From contig JBIISM010000003.1 of assembly GCA_044341025.1 (NCBI GenBank), forward strand, positions 220,554 to 284,553: a stretch of 64,000 nucleotides of DNA, given 5' to 3'. The notes under the pieces are model-generated. The model was not told where the DNA came from. It saw only the letters and a list, made by a program, of their open reading frames with translations, and ran no database searches. Each line of letters opens with the position of its first letter. Position 1 is the stretch's first letter. This DNA is from JABMMZ01 sp044341025 (lineage in GTDB: Bacteria; Bacteroidota; Bacteroidia; NS11-12g; UBA955). Made by a program: the position numbers and the translations under genes. Positions 9,534-18,335 of this stretch are shown here, in pieces.

Positions 9534-9562
9534 GTATTTTAGCCCTTTATTTCAGGCATTTA

Positions 9563-11032
9563 GTGAAAATTTACAACAAATTAAATTGGCTTGGTTTTAT
9601 TATAGCTTTGTTGGCTTATACAGCTTCACAAAACTGCTTTTCCCAACAAATTCTGTGGGCCAATAAAAACAACCTTGACAAAAAAACAGATTTCACCAAA
9701 GTTATAGGTCAAAATAAATTTGGGGTATATGTCTTAAAACACAGAAACAGTAGTTTCCGTCGCTACTTTATCGTTGAGCATTTTGATAAACGAATGAATC
9801 TTTTAAAGAGTAAATCCTTTAAAATACCCAATTCTGAATTAGAAAAAATAGTTGTAACACCGAACAACATAATAGCATTTTCTAAAGAGTACTCTAAAGG
9901 CCATTTAAGCCGATTATTTTATCAAACAATCGATTCTAACTTCAATGTTTCTGAAGCATCGACAATAGTTAATTTTACCGACCCTGAGCTGGAAATGTCA
10001 GATTTGCGAATTGAATACAATTCAAATAAAGATAAATTTCTGATTTGGTATCTAAGCAGCGACAATGAAAGCAGTAATTTAAATTCATTTACTATTCAAA
10101 ACAGACAAATTAGTCCGAATTTTATTCCATCGATACCATACAAACTAGACAATCTATTTATTGGTGATGCCCTTATTGATGATACTGGAAATCTTTACCT
10201 TATTTATTCAAAATCTGAAAAATTTAAAAGCAAATTGGCTTCAGATTTTGAACATAGATTTTTAGCATTTAACATATCCAATAAATCTAAAATTGACATT
10301 AAGCTCAATGAAGTTAATACATTTTTTAGTGCATACAAATTATCATTCAATAAAATTCTATCAGAAGTTATAGCCTTTGGCCTGATAGGGCTAACAGACG
10401 AAGACGAAAATAAGGGCTATTTTACAACAACAATAAACTGCCAAAACTTCGCAGTCAAATCAAAATCATACAATGATTTCGACCGCAAATTGGTAGGTCA
10501 AGTCCTCGGCCTAAAAAACGAGCAAAAGGGCGAACAACTCAATAAATTTAAAATAAAAAAGTTAATACCTAAACTTGATGGTGGCATGCTCGCAATTTGT
10601 GAAAGAATGTTTATCACAACACAAAGCGATGTCTTTTATGTTAATGGTATACCACAAAGTACTTACGCAAGAATATTTAACAACGATGAGGTATTGGTGC
10701 TTGATTTAGATTCAAATGGAAATACAAATTGGTTTGACATAGTTAACAAAAACCAATCTTCAATAAACGATGGTGGATACTACAATGGTATTGTAATCAT
10801 GGTGAATGATGGCGAGATAAATATCCTTTACAATGATAGACTAAGCGCCAACGCAGATATCATACAGGTATCTTACAAATCGAATGGCGAACATTCTAAA
10901 AAAATTCTTTTAAACAATGATCAATATTATGCTTTACTTATTCCATCGGAATACAACCAAGTTACCGCAAATAGCATAGTTTTGCCAATCAATCAGAACC
11001 GAGATTTCACTTTTATAAAACTACTTTATTGA
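9563..11032 (+). CDS. secreted protein of unknown function, 489 residues
   Basis: I do not recognise this family. The protein has a hydrophobic N-terminus (KLNWLGFIIALLAYTA) ending near NCFSQ, consistent with a signal peptide. The rest alternates short strands with turns (for example NNIIAFSKEYSKG, GNLYLIYSKSE, DGEINILYNDR), as expected of a beta-propeller or another repetitive beta fold. There is no sorting domain at the C-terminus, so it is probably periplasmic. The start is a GTG. It overlaps the following membrane-protein gene by 4 bp, so the two are surely co-transcribed and perhaps act together. Confidence 0.65.
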   Translation: MKIYNKLNWLGFIIALLAYTASQNCFSQQILWANKNNLDKKTDFTKVIGQNKFGVYVLKHRNSSFRRYFIVEHFDKRMNLLKSKSFKIPNSELEKIVVTPNNIIAFSKEYSKGHLSRLFYQTIDSNFNVSEASTIVNFTDPELEMSDLRIEYNSNKDKFLIWYLSSDNESSNLNSFTIQNRQISPNFIPSIPYKLDNLFIGDALIDDTGNLYLIYSKSEKFKSKLASDFEHRFLAFNISNKSKIDIKLNEVNTFFSAYKLSFNKILSEVIAFGLIGLTDEDENKGYFTTTINCQNFAVKSKSYNDFDRKLVGQVLGLKNEQKGEQLNKFKIKKLIPKLDGGMLAICERMFITTQSDVFYVNGIPQSTYARIFNNDEVLVLDLDSNGNTNWFDIVNKNQSSINDGGYYNGIVIMVNDGEINILYNDRLSANADIIQVSYKSNGEHSKKILLNNDQYYALLIPSEYNQVTANSIVLPINQNRDFTFIKLLY

Positions 11033-11994
11033 TACGTTTATTCTCATATACTTTTAACCAAACAATACTCTTTTTGTTTCTTTTTACGGTTGTAATTAGA
11101 ACCACAGGTCTTTTTGTGCCGTATATTAATACCACCCAAACTGTAAATATTAGTTATTTATCAGAGTTCTTTCAATTGCTGAATTATTACCCAATTATTG
11201 GATTTTTAATCTCTACTATATTTGTATTTTTAACCGCTTTGATGTTTAATACGATTTGCGTTAAACACGAACTTATTATTTTCCCTTCATATCTACCGGC
11301 CTATTTCTTCGTATTGCTCAACTCAGTTTTTGTCGATCAATTTTATGCTGGTCCTGTAATATTTGTAAACTTTTTTATGATTGTCTCCCTCGGTGCGATT
11401 CTAAATCTTTTTCAATCAGAAAATCCAAGTATTGCAATCTTTTCGGCTTCTTCATTAGCAGGCTTAAGTGCTTTGCTAAATATGACCTACGTTGCATTTT
11501 TTATCGTAGTCTTAATTGGAATTAACACTTTTAGACCGTTTAATTTCAGAGAAAATATCTCAGCTTTAATTGGATTCTTATTGCCCCTATATGTTGGCAC
11601 CATGTTCAATTACATCATTAACGGCAGCTTTTTGCCATTTTATCTCTTTTTCCCAGATTACGGAAATTTCAACAACCAATATTGGGCGCTCTACTCAGCA
11701 CTGCCAAGTGTCGGATTGGTTGGTATTTTAGCCTTCTTTAGAATGTACCGAAATTTTTTCAGAAACTCCACCAAGCAAAGAAGATTTATTCAATTCATGA
11801 TGATTTTTCTTGTCACCACATTGGTTTTAATGACCACAGGAAAACAAAATCCAAAACAGGAATTTTCATTTGTTACAATACCCCTAGCCTTCGCATTCAC
11901 ATTCTACTTTGCCAACAGTAAAATAAATATACTTAAAGAAATTGTTAATCTGCTCTTAATCGTTTCCATCATGTACTTCAGATGGTACCATTAA
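11029..11994 (+). CDS. polytopic inner-membrane protein (DUF6427-like)
   Basis: 321 residues with about nine or ten hydrophobic helices spread over the whole length and few charged residues, so an integral inner-membrane protein. The overall pattern (an N-terminal helix, an FxPYIN-type loop, tightly packed helices and a short C-terminus) reminds me of the DUF6427 family of Bacteroidota; this name is from memory and not secure. The start is a TTG that overlaps the stop of the preceding secreted protein, indicating translational coupling. The substrate or role is unknown. It is convergent with the glutathione peroxidase gene 1 bp away. Confidence 0.65.
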   Translation: MIRLFSYTFNQTILFLFLFTVVIRTTGLFVPYINTTQTVNISYLSEFFQLLNYYPIIGFLISTIFVFLTALMFNTICVKHELIIFPSYLPAYFFVLLNSVFVDQFYAGPVIFVNFFMIVSLGAILNLFQSENPSIAIFSASSLAGLSALLNMTYVAFFIVVLIGINTFRPFNFRENISALIGFLLPLYVGTMFNYIINGSFLPFYLFFPDYGNFNNQYWALYSALPSVGLVGILAFFRMYRNFFRNSTKQRRFIQFMMIFLVTTLVLMTTGKQNPKQEFSFVTIPLAFAFTFYFANSKINILKEIVNLLLIVSIMYFRWYH

Positions 11995-11995
11995 T

Positions 11996-12577
11996 TTATT
12001 TGCCGATTGCCTTTAAAAAATCAGCATCCGTTGGTTTTACAGTCGAAGCAAAGTAATACACCAATTCGCCACTAGGACTGATGATAAACTTATTGAAATT
12101 CCATTTCACCTCAAAATCACTAGAACCATTCAAAGATTTTTGAGTTAACCATGCGTACAAAGCATTTTGATTTGATCCTTTAACATCTAATTTTTCTGTT
12201 AATGGAAAAGTAACGCCATAATTTTTCTCACAAAAACTACCTATTTCTAGAGCAGTTCCTGACTCTTGGCCTCCAAATTGATTGCAAGGACAGCCTAAAA
12301 CAACAACATTGCTGTCCTTATATTTGCTATAAAATGCTTGTAAATCCTTGTATTGAGGCGTGAATCCGCAGGCACTTGCAGTATTTACTATTACAATATA
12401 TTTGCCTTTGTAATCCGCCAACTTGATTACCCCTTTTCCGTCTAAAGTGTTTACACTAAGATCATAAATTGATTTGGTGCTTGTAGTGGTGGTGGTTGCC
12501 TCTGCTTTTTTTGATTTTCCAACAAAGCAGGAAGTAATTAAACTTAATATTCCCATGAGATAAATTGTATTTTTCAT
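11996..12577 (-). CDS. glutathione peroxidase family lipoprotein
   Basis: 193 residues. The N-terminus is a lipoprotein signal with lipobox LITSC (Cys17), so the enzyme should be anchored in the periplasmic face of a membrane. Family motifs are NTASACGFTPQY with the peroxidatic Cys70, GCPCNQFGGQE with Gln104 (normally GFPCNQFGxQE), and VKWNFNKF with Trp159 and Asn160, which completes the catalytic tetrad. It reduces hydrogen peroxide or lipid hydroperoxides. Bacterial enzymes of this Cys type usually use thioredoxin rather than glutathione. A thioredoxin-like partner is not encoded nearby. A perfect -7 box stands 10 nt upstream of the ATG. Confidence 0.9.
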   Translation of the reverse strand: MKNTIYLMGILSLITSCFVGKSKKAEATTTTTSTKSIYDLSVNTLDGKGVIKLADYKGKYIVIVNTASACGFTPQYKDLQAFYSKYKDSNVVVLGCPCNQFGGQESGTALEIGSFCEKNYGVTFPLTEKLDVKGSNQNALYAWLTQKSLNGSSDFEVKWNFNKFIISPSGELVYYFASTVKPTDADFLKAIGK

Positions 12578-12587
12578 TAATAATGAA

Positions 12588-12595
12588 CAAAAATA
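12588..12595 (-). promoter_or_regulatory. -7 promoter box of the glutathione peroxidase gene
   Basis: TATTTTTG on the minus strand (TAnnTTTG), 10 nt upstream of the ATG at 12577, predicting a leader of only a few nucleotides. Confidence 0.6.
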
Positions 12596-12622
12596 GATAA
12601 TAAGTGTTTTAAAAAAAGTAAA

Positions 12623-13063
12623 ATGGAAGAAAATGACGACTTTATTTATGATCCTTTAAAGAGCGACGCTATTTACCAAGGGGTAGATAAATTCTCGCCA
12701 ATAGCTCTGTCTGTATCTTCTCCCAAGATTGAACCTATTGATAAAAGATTGCTTAAAGCAAATGCATATGAAACGATGCAACATCAAGCCCATCAGCAAA
12801 TATCAATGTTGAAAAAACAAGCTGATTTAATTATTGAACAAGCAAGACTAATTGAAGAAAGGTTAATCATTTCTAGGCAAATATATGAGGCAGATCTAAA
12901 TTTTGAGCCTGTCATAGGAACCGTTTACCATGTTTATGAAAAAAAAGGTAAAACTGTTTTATCTATCATTTCGCCAAATGAATGGGGCAAGAAGCAGGCA
13001 TATGAAAGACATGTTTGTTCTGCTAGATTATTAGCAGACAAAAGTTGGGAACTGTTGAAATAA
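12623..13063 (+). CDS. DUF2452 family protein
   Basis: 146 residues, cytoplasmic. A central helix of about 45 residues (MLKKQADLIIEQARLIEERL) reads as a coiled coil, followed by a compact domain with GTVYHVYEKKGKTVLSIISP and NEWGK. This is the DUF2452 family, found in Bacteroidota and some other bacteria. The function is unknown. It is divergent from the glutathione peroxidase gene and lies 42 bp upstream of the flippase, which has its own promoter. Confidence 0.8.
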   Translation: MEENDDFIYDPLKSDAIYQGVDKFSPIALSVSSPKIEPIDKRLLKANAYETMQHQAHQQISMLKKQADLIIEQARLIEERLIISRQIYEADLNFEPVIGTVYHVYEKKGKTVLSIISPNEWGKKQAYERHVCSARLLADKSWELLK

Positions 13064-13091
13064 TTTAAAAAATCCTAGCTTAATTATCCTA

Positions 13092-13099
13092 TATCTTTG
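13092..13099 (+). promoter_or_regulatory. -7 promoter box of the envelope operon
   Basis: TATCTTTG (TAnnTTTG). It overlaps an in-frame TTG at 13097, so translation must start later. The next candidate, GTG at 13106, is 6 nt downstream and would sit at or within 2-3 nt of the predicted transcription start. Confidence 0.6.
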
Positions 13100-13105
13100 T
13101 CCTCG

Positions 13106-14551
13106 GTGGGACTAATTCGCAAACTAGCATCTCAAACTGCAATCTATGGTCTAAGCTCTATGCTTGGCAGATTTATCAATTTTTTATTGGTAATTCCGCA
13201 CACACAGTATTTAAAAACTGTGAATTCATATGGTGATATCACCACCATCTTTTCTTTCATGGCCTTTTTTAATGTCCTTTTAACATATGGCATGGAAACG
13301 TCCTATTTTAACTTCATTAGAAATGGGAAAGATTCAAAATTGGTCTACAGTATTGGCCAAAAAAGCATTTTATTCACTACATTAATATTCGCTATTTTTG
13401 TCTACATTTTTGCGCCACAGTGTGCTGATTTCATTGGATATGAAGGACAAAAAGAGTATATTTATATATGCCTAATTTTTTTGGTATTTGACACTTTATC
13501 TGCATTGCCTTTTGCGCGTTTAAGGTATGAAGAGAAGCCCCTAAAATATGCCTTAATCAAATTGCTTAACATTGGCGTTAATATTTCTCTCAATTTATTC
13601 TTCTTAAAAGCAACGCCCAATGTCTTAGCCCATTTTGACCAAGTATCATTGATACTGATTGCAAACGCAATAGCCAGTTTTATTTCCTTTCTAATTCTTG
13701 CACCAATTGTTTTTCAAATCAATAAACCCTTCGATAAAACGCTTTTCCAAGAAATGTTAAAATATGCATGGCCTTTAGTTTTTGTTGGCTTTGCGGGTAT
13801 TGTCAATGAAACACTCGACAGAACACTGCTAAAGAAATTGCTGCCTGCCTCAGAAGGTTCCTATCAGAATGGTATTTATGGCGCATTTTATAAACTAACC
13901 ATGGTTATGACCATGTTTGTCCAAGCATTTCGATTTGCCGCTGAGCCATTATTCTTTAAACAAAAGGAATCCAAAGATTCAAGAGAAAATTATGCTTTGG
14001 TTATGTATTGGTTTATTGGAGTTTGTACTTTTATTTTCCTGGCATGTGTATTTTTTGTTGAGCCACTGGCACATTTGTTTATTAAAAACGAAGCTTTTTT
14101 CGAAAACCCGAATGGCTTGTACATTGTACCGATTCTGCTAATAGCCAATATGTTCCTAGGTATTTATTACAATTTAAGTGTTTGGTACAGGTTTACAAAT
14201 AATACCCGGCTTGGTGCCATATTGGCAATATCTGCTGCTGTTCTAACCATATTCCTTAACATTGCACTAATTCCAATTTGGGGATTTGTTGCTTGTGCTT
14301 GGATTACTTTGCTTGTGTATGCACTGATGTGTGTTGCATCCTATATTCTTGGGCAATACCATTATCAAATACCCTATTTTTTAGGCAAATATGCCATACT
14401 GATATTTACTTCAGTAGGTATTTGGTTATTGTCTAAAGAAATAGTGGGTCATATTCATGTCAAAAGTTTAGAAATAACAATATTATTGGCCTTGCTTACG
14501 TTGATGCTGTTGATAATTTGGATGTTACAACCTAAGAGAAAAATTACTTAA
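13106..14551 (+). CDS. Wzx-like polysaccharide flippase (MOP superfamily)
   Basis: About 481 residues with 12 to 14 hydrophobic helices. The N-terminal segment IRKLASQTAIYGLSSMLGRF is typical of oligosaccharide flippases/PST-type members of the MOP superfamily. These proteins move lipid-linked sugar units across the inner membrane, here presumably for LPS O-antigen, capsule or another surface glycan. The start was moved from the TTG at 13097 to the GTG at 13106 because the TTG lies inside the -7 box. It opens an operon in which dut follows after 21 bp. No glycosyltransferase cluster is adjacent, so this may be the conserved core flippase of the lineage rather than a strain-specific one. Confidence 0.85.
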   Translation: MGLIRKLASQTAIYGLSSMLGRFINFLLVIPHTQYLKTVNSYGDITTIFSFMAFFNVLLTYGMETSYFNFIRNGKDSKLVYSIGQKSILFTTLIFAIFVYIFAPQCADFIGYEGQKEYIYICLIFLVFDTLSALPFARLRYEEKPLKYALIKLLNIGVNISLNLFFLKATPNVLAHFDQVSLILIANAIASFISFLILAPIVFQINKPFDKTLFQEMLKYAWPLVFVGFAGIVNETLDRTLLKKLLPASEGSYQNGIYGAFYKLTMVMTMFVQAFRFAAEPLFFKQKESKDSRENYALVMYWFIGVCTFIFLACVFFVEPLAHLFIKNEAFFENPNGLYIVPILLIANMFLGIYYNLSVWYRFTNNTRLGAILAISAAVLTIFLNIALIPIWGFVACAWITLLVYALMCVASYILGQYHYQIPYFLGKYAILIFTSVGIWLLSKEIVGHIHVKSLEITILLALLTLMLLIIWMLQPKRKIT

Positions 14552-14572
14552 ATTTGCAAAACCTTTACTATT

Positions 14573-15007
14573 TTGAAAATTAAGATCATAAATCAAGGAC
14601 CTTACCCTACTCCAACCTACCAGACCGAACAATCTGCGGGCGCTGATTTATACGCTAGCATTTCAGAGCCATTATCGATTAAACCATTTGAACGTGTTCT
14701 GATACCAACTGGATTAACCATCGAACTGCCATTAAATTTCGAAGCGCAAATTAGGCCAAGAAGTGGTTTGGCATTCAAACATGGAATAACTGTGCTTAAT
14801 TCACCCGGTACTATTGATGCTGATTATAGAGGTGAAATTAAAGTTTTGCTAATAAATTTAGGACAAATAGAATATCAAATTCAACCTGGAGAAAGAATTG
14901 CGCAAATGGTTATTGCAAGCTGTATACAAGCAGAATTTCAAATCCAATCAGAACTCAGCGTTACTGAAAGAGGTGAAGGTGGATATGGGCACACAGGAAA
15001 TAAATAA
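14573..15007 (+). CDS. dut: dUTP diphosphatase
   Basis: 144 residues, normal for the trimeric dUTPase. It hydrolyses dUTP to dUMP and diphosphate, which keeps uracil out of DNA and supplies dUMP to thymidylate synthase (thyA is also in this window). All five family motifs are present: AGADLYAS; RPRSGLAFKHG; GTIDADYRGEIKVLL with the catalytic Asp; GERIAQMVIA; and the C-terminal RGEGGYGHTGNK, in which Tyr replaces the more usual Phe. The start is a TTG directly before KIKIINQGPYPTPTY, the standard N-terminus. It is the second gene of the envelope operon. Confidence 0.95.
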   Translation: MKIKIINQGPYPTPTYQTEQSAGADLYASISEPLSIKPFERVLIPTGLTIELPLNFEAQIRPRSGLAFKHGITVLNSPGTIDADYRGEIKVLLINLGQIEYQIQPGERIAQMVIASCIQAEFQIQSELSVTERGEGGYGHTGNK

Positions 15008-15019
15008 AATAGAATTTAA

Positions 15020-16027
15020 ATGAGTGGAATGAACATAATAATCCCGATGGCTGGCATGGGCAAACGCATGAGGCCTCACACCCTAACGGTCCCAAAACCG
15101 TTAATCCCTATTGCTGGAAAACCAATTGTTCAAAGATTGGTTGAAGACATTGCTGCCGTTTGCAATGATAAAATAAATGAGGTTGCATTTGTTATAGGCG
15201 ATTTTGGGCCTGAAGTTGAAATGCAGTTATTAAGTATTGCAGAGAGCATTGGTGCAGAAGGCAGAATTTATTACCAAGACCAGGCTCTAGGCACTGCGCA
15301 TGCTGTAATGTGTGCTACCCCTTCGCTAACCGGCGAAGTAATTGTTGCATTTGCTGACACCCTGTTCAAAGCTGAATTTGACATGGATAAATCAGCAGAT
15401 GGCACCATTTGGGTGCATAAAGTAGAAAATCCAAGTCAATTTGGTGTTGTTATGTTAGATTCAGAAAATAATATTTCTGACTTTATTGAAAAACCAACTG
15501 AATTTATTTCTGATCTTGCAATTATTGGTATTTACTATTTTAAAGATGGCGATAATTTGCTCGATGAAATTCAATACCTAGTGGACAATGATATCAAAGA
15601 AAAAGGCGAATATCAGCTCACCAACGCTTTGGAAAACATGAAAAACAAAGGGCTGGTATTTAGGCCAGGTGAAGTTGAAGAATGGCTTGATTGTGGAAAT
15701 AAAGATGCAACAGTTAATACCAACCAAAGAATTTTGGAAATTAAAAAATCGGAATTCGACAATACCGCATTAAGCAAAGCTGGGGTAAGCATTATTGAGC
15801 CATGTTTTATTGACAAGGAGGTGATTTTGGAAAATTGCACAGTAGGACCGCATGTTAGCATCGGTATGAAAAGTACAATTAAAAACTCTACCATTTCAAA
15901 TAGCATTATTCAAACCAATTGCAATATCGAAAATACTTCATTCACAAATAGTTTAATTGGAAACCATGTAAGCATTAAAGGCAATTGTAATGAGTTAAGC
16001 ATTGGCGATTACAGCACATTAAATTGA
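15020..16027 (+). CDS. sugar-1-phosphate nucleotidyltransferase with hexapeptide tail
   Basis: 335 residues. The N-terminal Rossmann-like domain opens with IIPMAGMGKRMRPHTLTVPK, the nucleotide-binding signature of nucleotidyltransferases (GxGxRxxPxTxxxPK). It couples a sugar-1-phosphate with an NTP to give an activated sugar. The C-terminal ~80 residues (from about 250) show hexapeptide-type repeats (left-handed beta-helix), as in GlmU/RmlA-like enzymes. The sugar and base specificity cannot be read from the sequence. Its place between a flippase and envelope lipoproteins suggests a product used for surface polysaccharide. An internal ATG at 15029 is an alternative start. Confidence 0.85.
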   Translation: MSGMNIIIPMAGMGKRMRPHTLTVPKPLIPIAGKPIVQRLVEDIAAVCNDKINEVAFVIGDFGPEVEMQLLSIAESIGAEGRIYYQDQALGTAHAVMCATPSLTGEVIVAFADTLFKAEFDMDKSADGTIWVHKVENPSQFGVVMLDSENNISDFIEKPTEFISDLAIIGIYYFKDGDNLLDEIQYLVDNDIKEKGEYQLTNALENMKNKGLVFRPGEVEEWLDCGNKDATVNTNQRILEIKKSEFDNTALSKAGVSIIEPCFIDKEVILENCTVGPHVSIGMKSTIKNSTISNSIIQTNCNIENTSFTNSLIGNHVSIKGNCNELSIGDYSTLN

Positions 16028-16033
16028 TTTCTA

Positions 16034-17563
16034 TTGAAAAACAGATTACATATTGCTTTCATGATTTTTGCATCAGGAAGTATTCTGTTTTCTGAAGGTT
16101 GTCAACTACTTTATAAAAAAAAAGTACATTCTGATGCTTCCGGTAATATCAAACAAGTAAATTTTGATGATTACTTTATTGATGCTTGCACCCAATTTGG
16201 AAATGCAAATTATACCTTATCCATTAAAAATCTGGAAAAATGTGTAAGTATAAAACCAAATGAAGCCTCCGTTTATTACCAATTAAGCAAAAATTACAAC
16301 GAATTATCTAACCCGAATTTAAGCTTGCAAAATGCAATGAAAGCCTATAATTTGGCTCCAGACAATACTTATTACTGTTTATGGTATGGAGAAAAATTAA
16401 GCGAAATTGGCCATTTAAATGAAGCTGTAAAAGTGCTTTCACAAACTTTTTCTAAAAACACTAAAAATGAGCAAGTTTTAAAAGCTTTGGATGCATTGTA
16501 TGTGCGCAACACAAATCCTATTCAAGATAGAATTGATATTTGGTTGAAATACAAGTTAAGTGCTGGTTATAAACTTAATTCGACACTTAAGCTTATTGAA
16601 TTTTATATTCAAATTAAAGATTTTGCATCCGCTCATTTATTATATGATGAAATTAAAAAAGCAAGCCCTCTGAAGTATAAATACTACATTGATGATGCAA
16701 ACCTTTATCTTCAAGAAAATGATGAAAAACGGGCTTTTGAAAATTTTGAAAAAGCAAGAGCACTCAATCCCGATAATTTCAATCTTAATTATTCATTATT
16801 CAAATTAAAGGCAGACAAAAAAGCAATAATTGAAGCAAATACTTATTTAAATAATGCCTTTTCCGACCCATTAACAAGCCTGGATATAAAACTTGATGTT
16901 TGCAAACAAATTAACCAAAAGATCAATGCAGATACTAGTTATCTGGTTTATGCAAATGCAATAGCGCTTTGCTTGGTTAAAAACTATCCTGACAATCCTA
17001 AATCTTTATCAGTAGCAGCAAAATATTTTGAGGAAAACAAACAATTAATGGATGCCTTGGTGTGCTACAAAAAAATTAATGAAATAAGTCCTGGCATGTA
17101 TGATGCTTGGCTTGGCGCCATTAAAATGTCTTCTGAACTTAAACAGCATTCCAATACAATTGATATTTCAAATAAAGCATTGGAATACTATCCAAATGTT
17201 GCGTTAATATACTTGGAGGCAGCAAAAGCTTGCAATGCAGTTAAGGAATACTCGAAAGCCATTGAATTCGAAAAAAGTGGACTGAGTTTTGCTTTTGATC
17301 CAAGTGTTAAAGGCAAATTGCTTCTGGAGCAAGGGATTTCATATTTTAAATTAAAACAATTTAAAGATGCTGAAACTACCCTTCAAGAAGCGCTAAGTCT
17401 AAACGACAAAGATCCAAATTTATTGGATCATTTAGGAAATGTATTTTATGCATTGAATTCTATAGATAAAGCAATTGAATATTGGAAAAAAGCCAAAGAA
17501 CTAGGGCTTGATTCAACAACAATAGATAAAAAAATTAATAATGGTAAATACATTGAACAATAA
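16034..17563 (+). CDS. TPR-repeat lipoprotein
   Basis: 509 residues. It has a hydrophobic N-terminus (FMIFASGSILFSEGC) with a Cys that could be lipidated, although Ser-Glu-Gly before the Cys is a poor lipobox. The rest consists of tetratricopeptide-like helical pairs, clearest near the C-terminus (ATLQEALSLNDKDPNLLDHL, GNVFYALNSIDKAIEYWKKA). TPR proteins act as scaffolds. The same gene order (dut - nucleotidyltransferase - TPR - DUF4292 - LytM protein) is, as far as I recall, conserved in Bacteroidota, so it probably supports envelope assembly. The start is a TTG, 6 bp after the previous stop. The 3' end overlaps the DUF4292 gene by 23 bp. Confidence 0.8.
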   Translation: MKNRLHIAFMIFASGSILFSEGCQLLYKKKVHSDASGNIKQVNFDDYFIDACTQFGNANYTLSIKNLEKCVSIKPNEASVYYQLSKNYNELSNPNLSLQNAMKAYNLAPDNTYYCLWYGEKLSEIGHLNEAVKVLSQTFSKNTKNEQVLKALDALYVRNTNPIQDRIDIWLKYKLSAGYKLNSTLKLIEFYIQIKDFASAHLLYDEIKKASPLKYKYYIDDANLYLQENDEKRAFENFEKARALNPDNFNLNYSLFKLKADKKAIIEANTYLNNAFSDPLTSLDIKLDVCKQINQKINADTSYLVYANAIALCLVKNYPDNPKSLSVAAKYFEENKQLMDALVCYKKINEISPGMYDAWLGAIKMSSELKQHSNTIDISNKALEYYPNVALIYLEAAKACNAVKEYSKAIEFEKSGLSFAFDPSVKGKLLLEQGISYFKLKQFKDAETTLQEALSLNDKDPNLLDHLGNVFYALNSIDKAIEYWKKAKELGLDSTTIDKKINNGKYIEQ

Positions 17564-18335
17564 AACAATTGGAGTTTTCTTAATGGTAATTTTACTTGCA
17601 TCTTGTGCGGGCAAGAAAAATAAAACAAGCGGCCCACCCGTTGTTAAATTAAACATTGATTCAAGCATACACAATCCTACAGCCAATGACATCCTCTCAT
17701 TTACTTTAAAACCATGGACTTACTTTTCTTCAAAAGTTGACTTAGAATTTAGACAAAATGATGGAAAAAAAATCAACGCCAATGGCAGCATTAGAATGTA
17801 TAAAGATTCTTTAATTTGGATATCAGCCGGAATGTTCGGCATAGAAGGCTTTCGAATACTGATTAATAAAGATTCGGTGATCATTCTAAATAAATTAGAA
17901 AAAAAATACTTCATTTATAAAACAAGCGAATTCAAAGGATTATCTGATGTAGCCCTTACGGTTTCTCAAATTCAAAATATAATCACTGCCAATCCTATTT
18001 ATGCGCTAAATTTATACCAAATTACTATGCAAAATGATGCTCAAATTTCTATTCAATATCCACAAAAAAAATACAATACATCGCATGCTTACAATAAGCG
18101 ATCCTATACAATAGATTCAAGTAATTTGGTGGATAATTTAAAACCCAATAACGCTAAAATTAGCTATTCAGAGTATGCTGTATTTAACGCACACAACTTC
18201 CCTGTCTTTACCTATATACAATCAAAGTTTAACGGTAAAAATATTGAACTAGAATTAAAATATTCAGATATCGATTTTGAAACACTTTTAAGTTTCCCAT
18301 GTCAAATACCTTCCTCATATGAAAAAGCCAATTAA
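17541..18335 (+). CDS. DUF4292 lipoprotein
   Basis: 264 residues with a good lipoprotein signal (VFLMVILLASC, Cys near residue 22), then a Lys/Ser/Pro-rich linker and a beta-rich domain. The domain contains SSKVDLEFRQNDGK, NGSIRMYKDSLIWISAG and GIEGFRILINKDSV. This matches DUF4292, a Bacteroidota family with a LolA/LolB-like half-barrel that probably handles lipids or lipoproteins at the outer membrane; that role is inferred. The ATG overlaps the end of the TPR gene and its end overlaps the LytM gene by 17 bp, so the three are translationally coupled. Confidence 0.85.
   Translation: MVNTLNNKTIGVFLMVILLASCAGKKNKTSGPPVVKLNIDSSIHNPTANDILSFTLKPWTYFSSKVDLEFRQNDGKKINANGSIRMYKDSLIWISAGMFGIEGFRILINKDSVIILNKLEKKYFIYKTSEFKGLSDVALTVSQIQNIITANPIYALNLYQITMQNDAQISIQYPQKKYNTSHAYNKRSYTIDSSNLVDNLKPNNAKISYSEYAVFNAHNFPVFTYIQSKFNGKNIELELKYSDIDFETLLSFPCQIPSSYEKAN

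Noticed and set aside
13097..13105. TTG at 13097 as the start of the flippase
   Set aside because: It lies inside the TATCTTTG promoter box, so it would not be transcribed as part of the message; GTG at 13106 is preferred.
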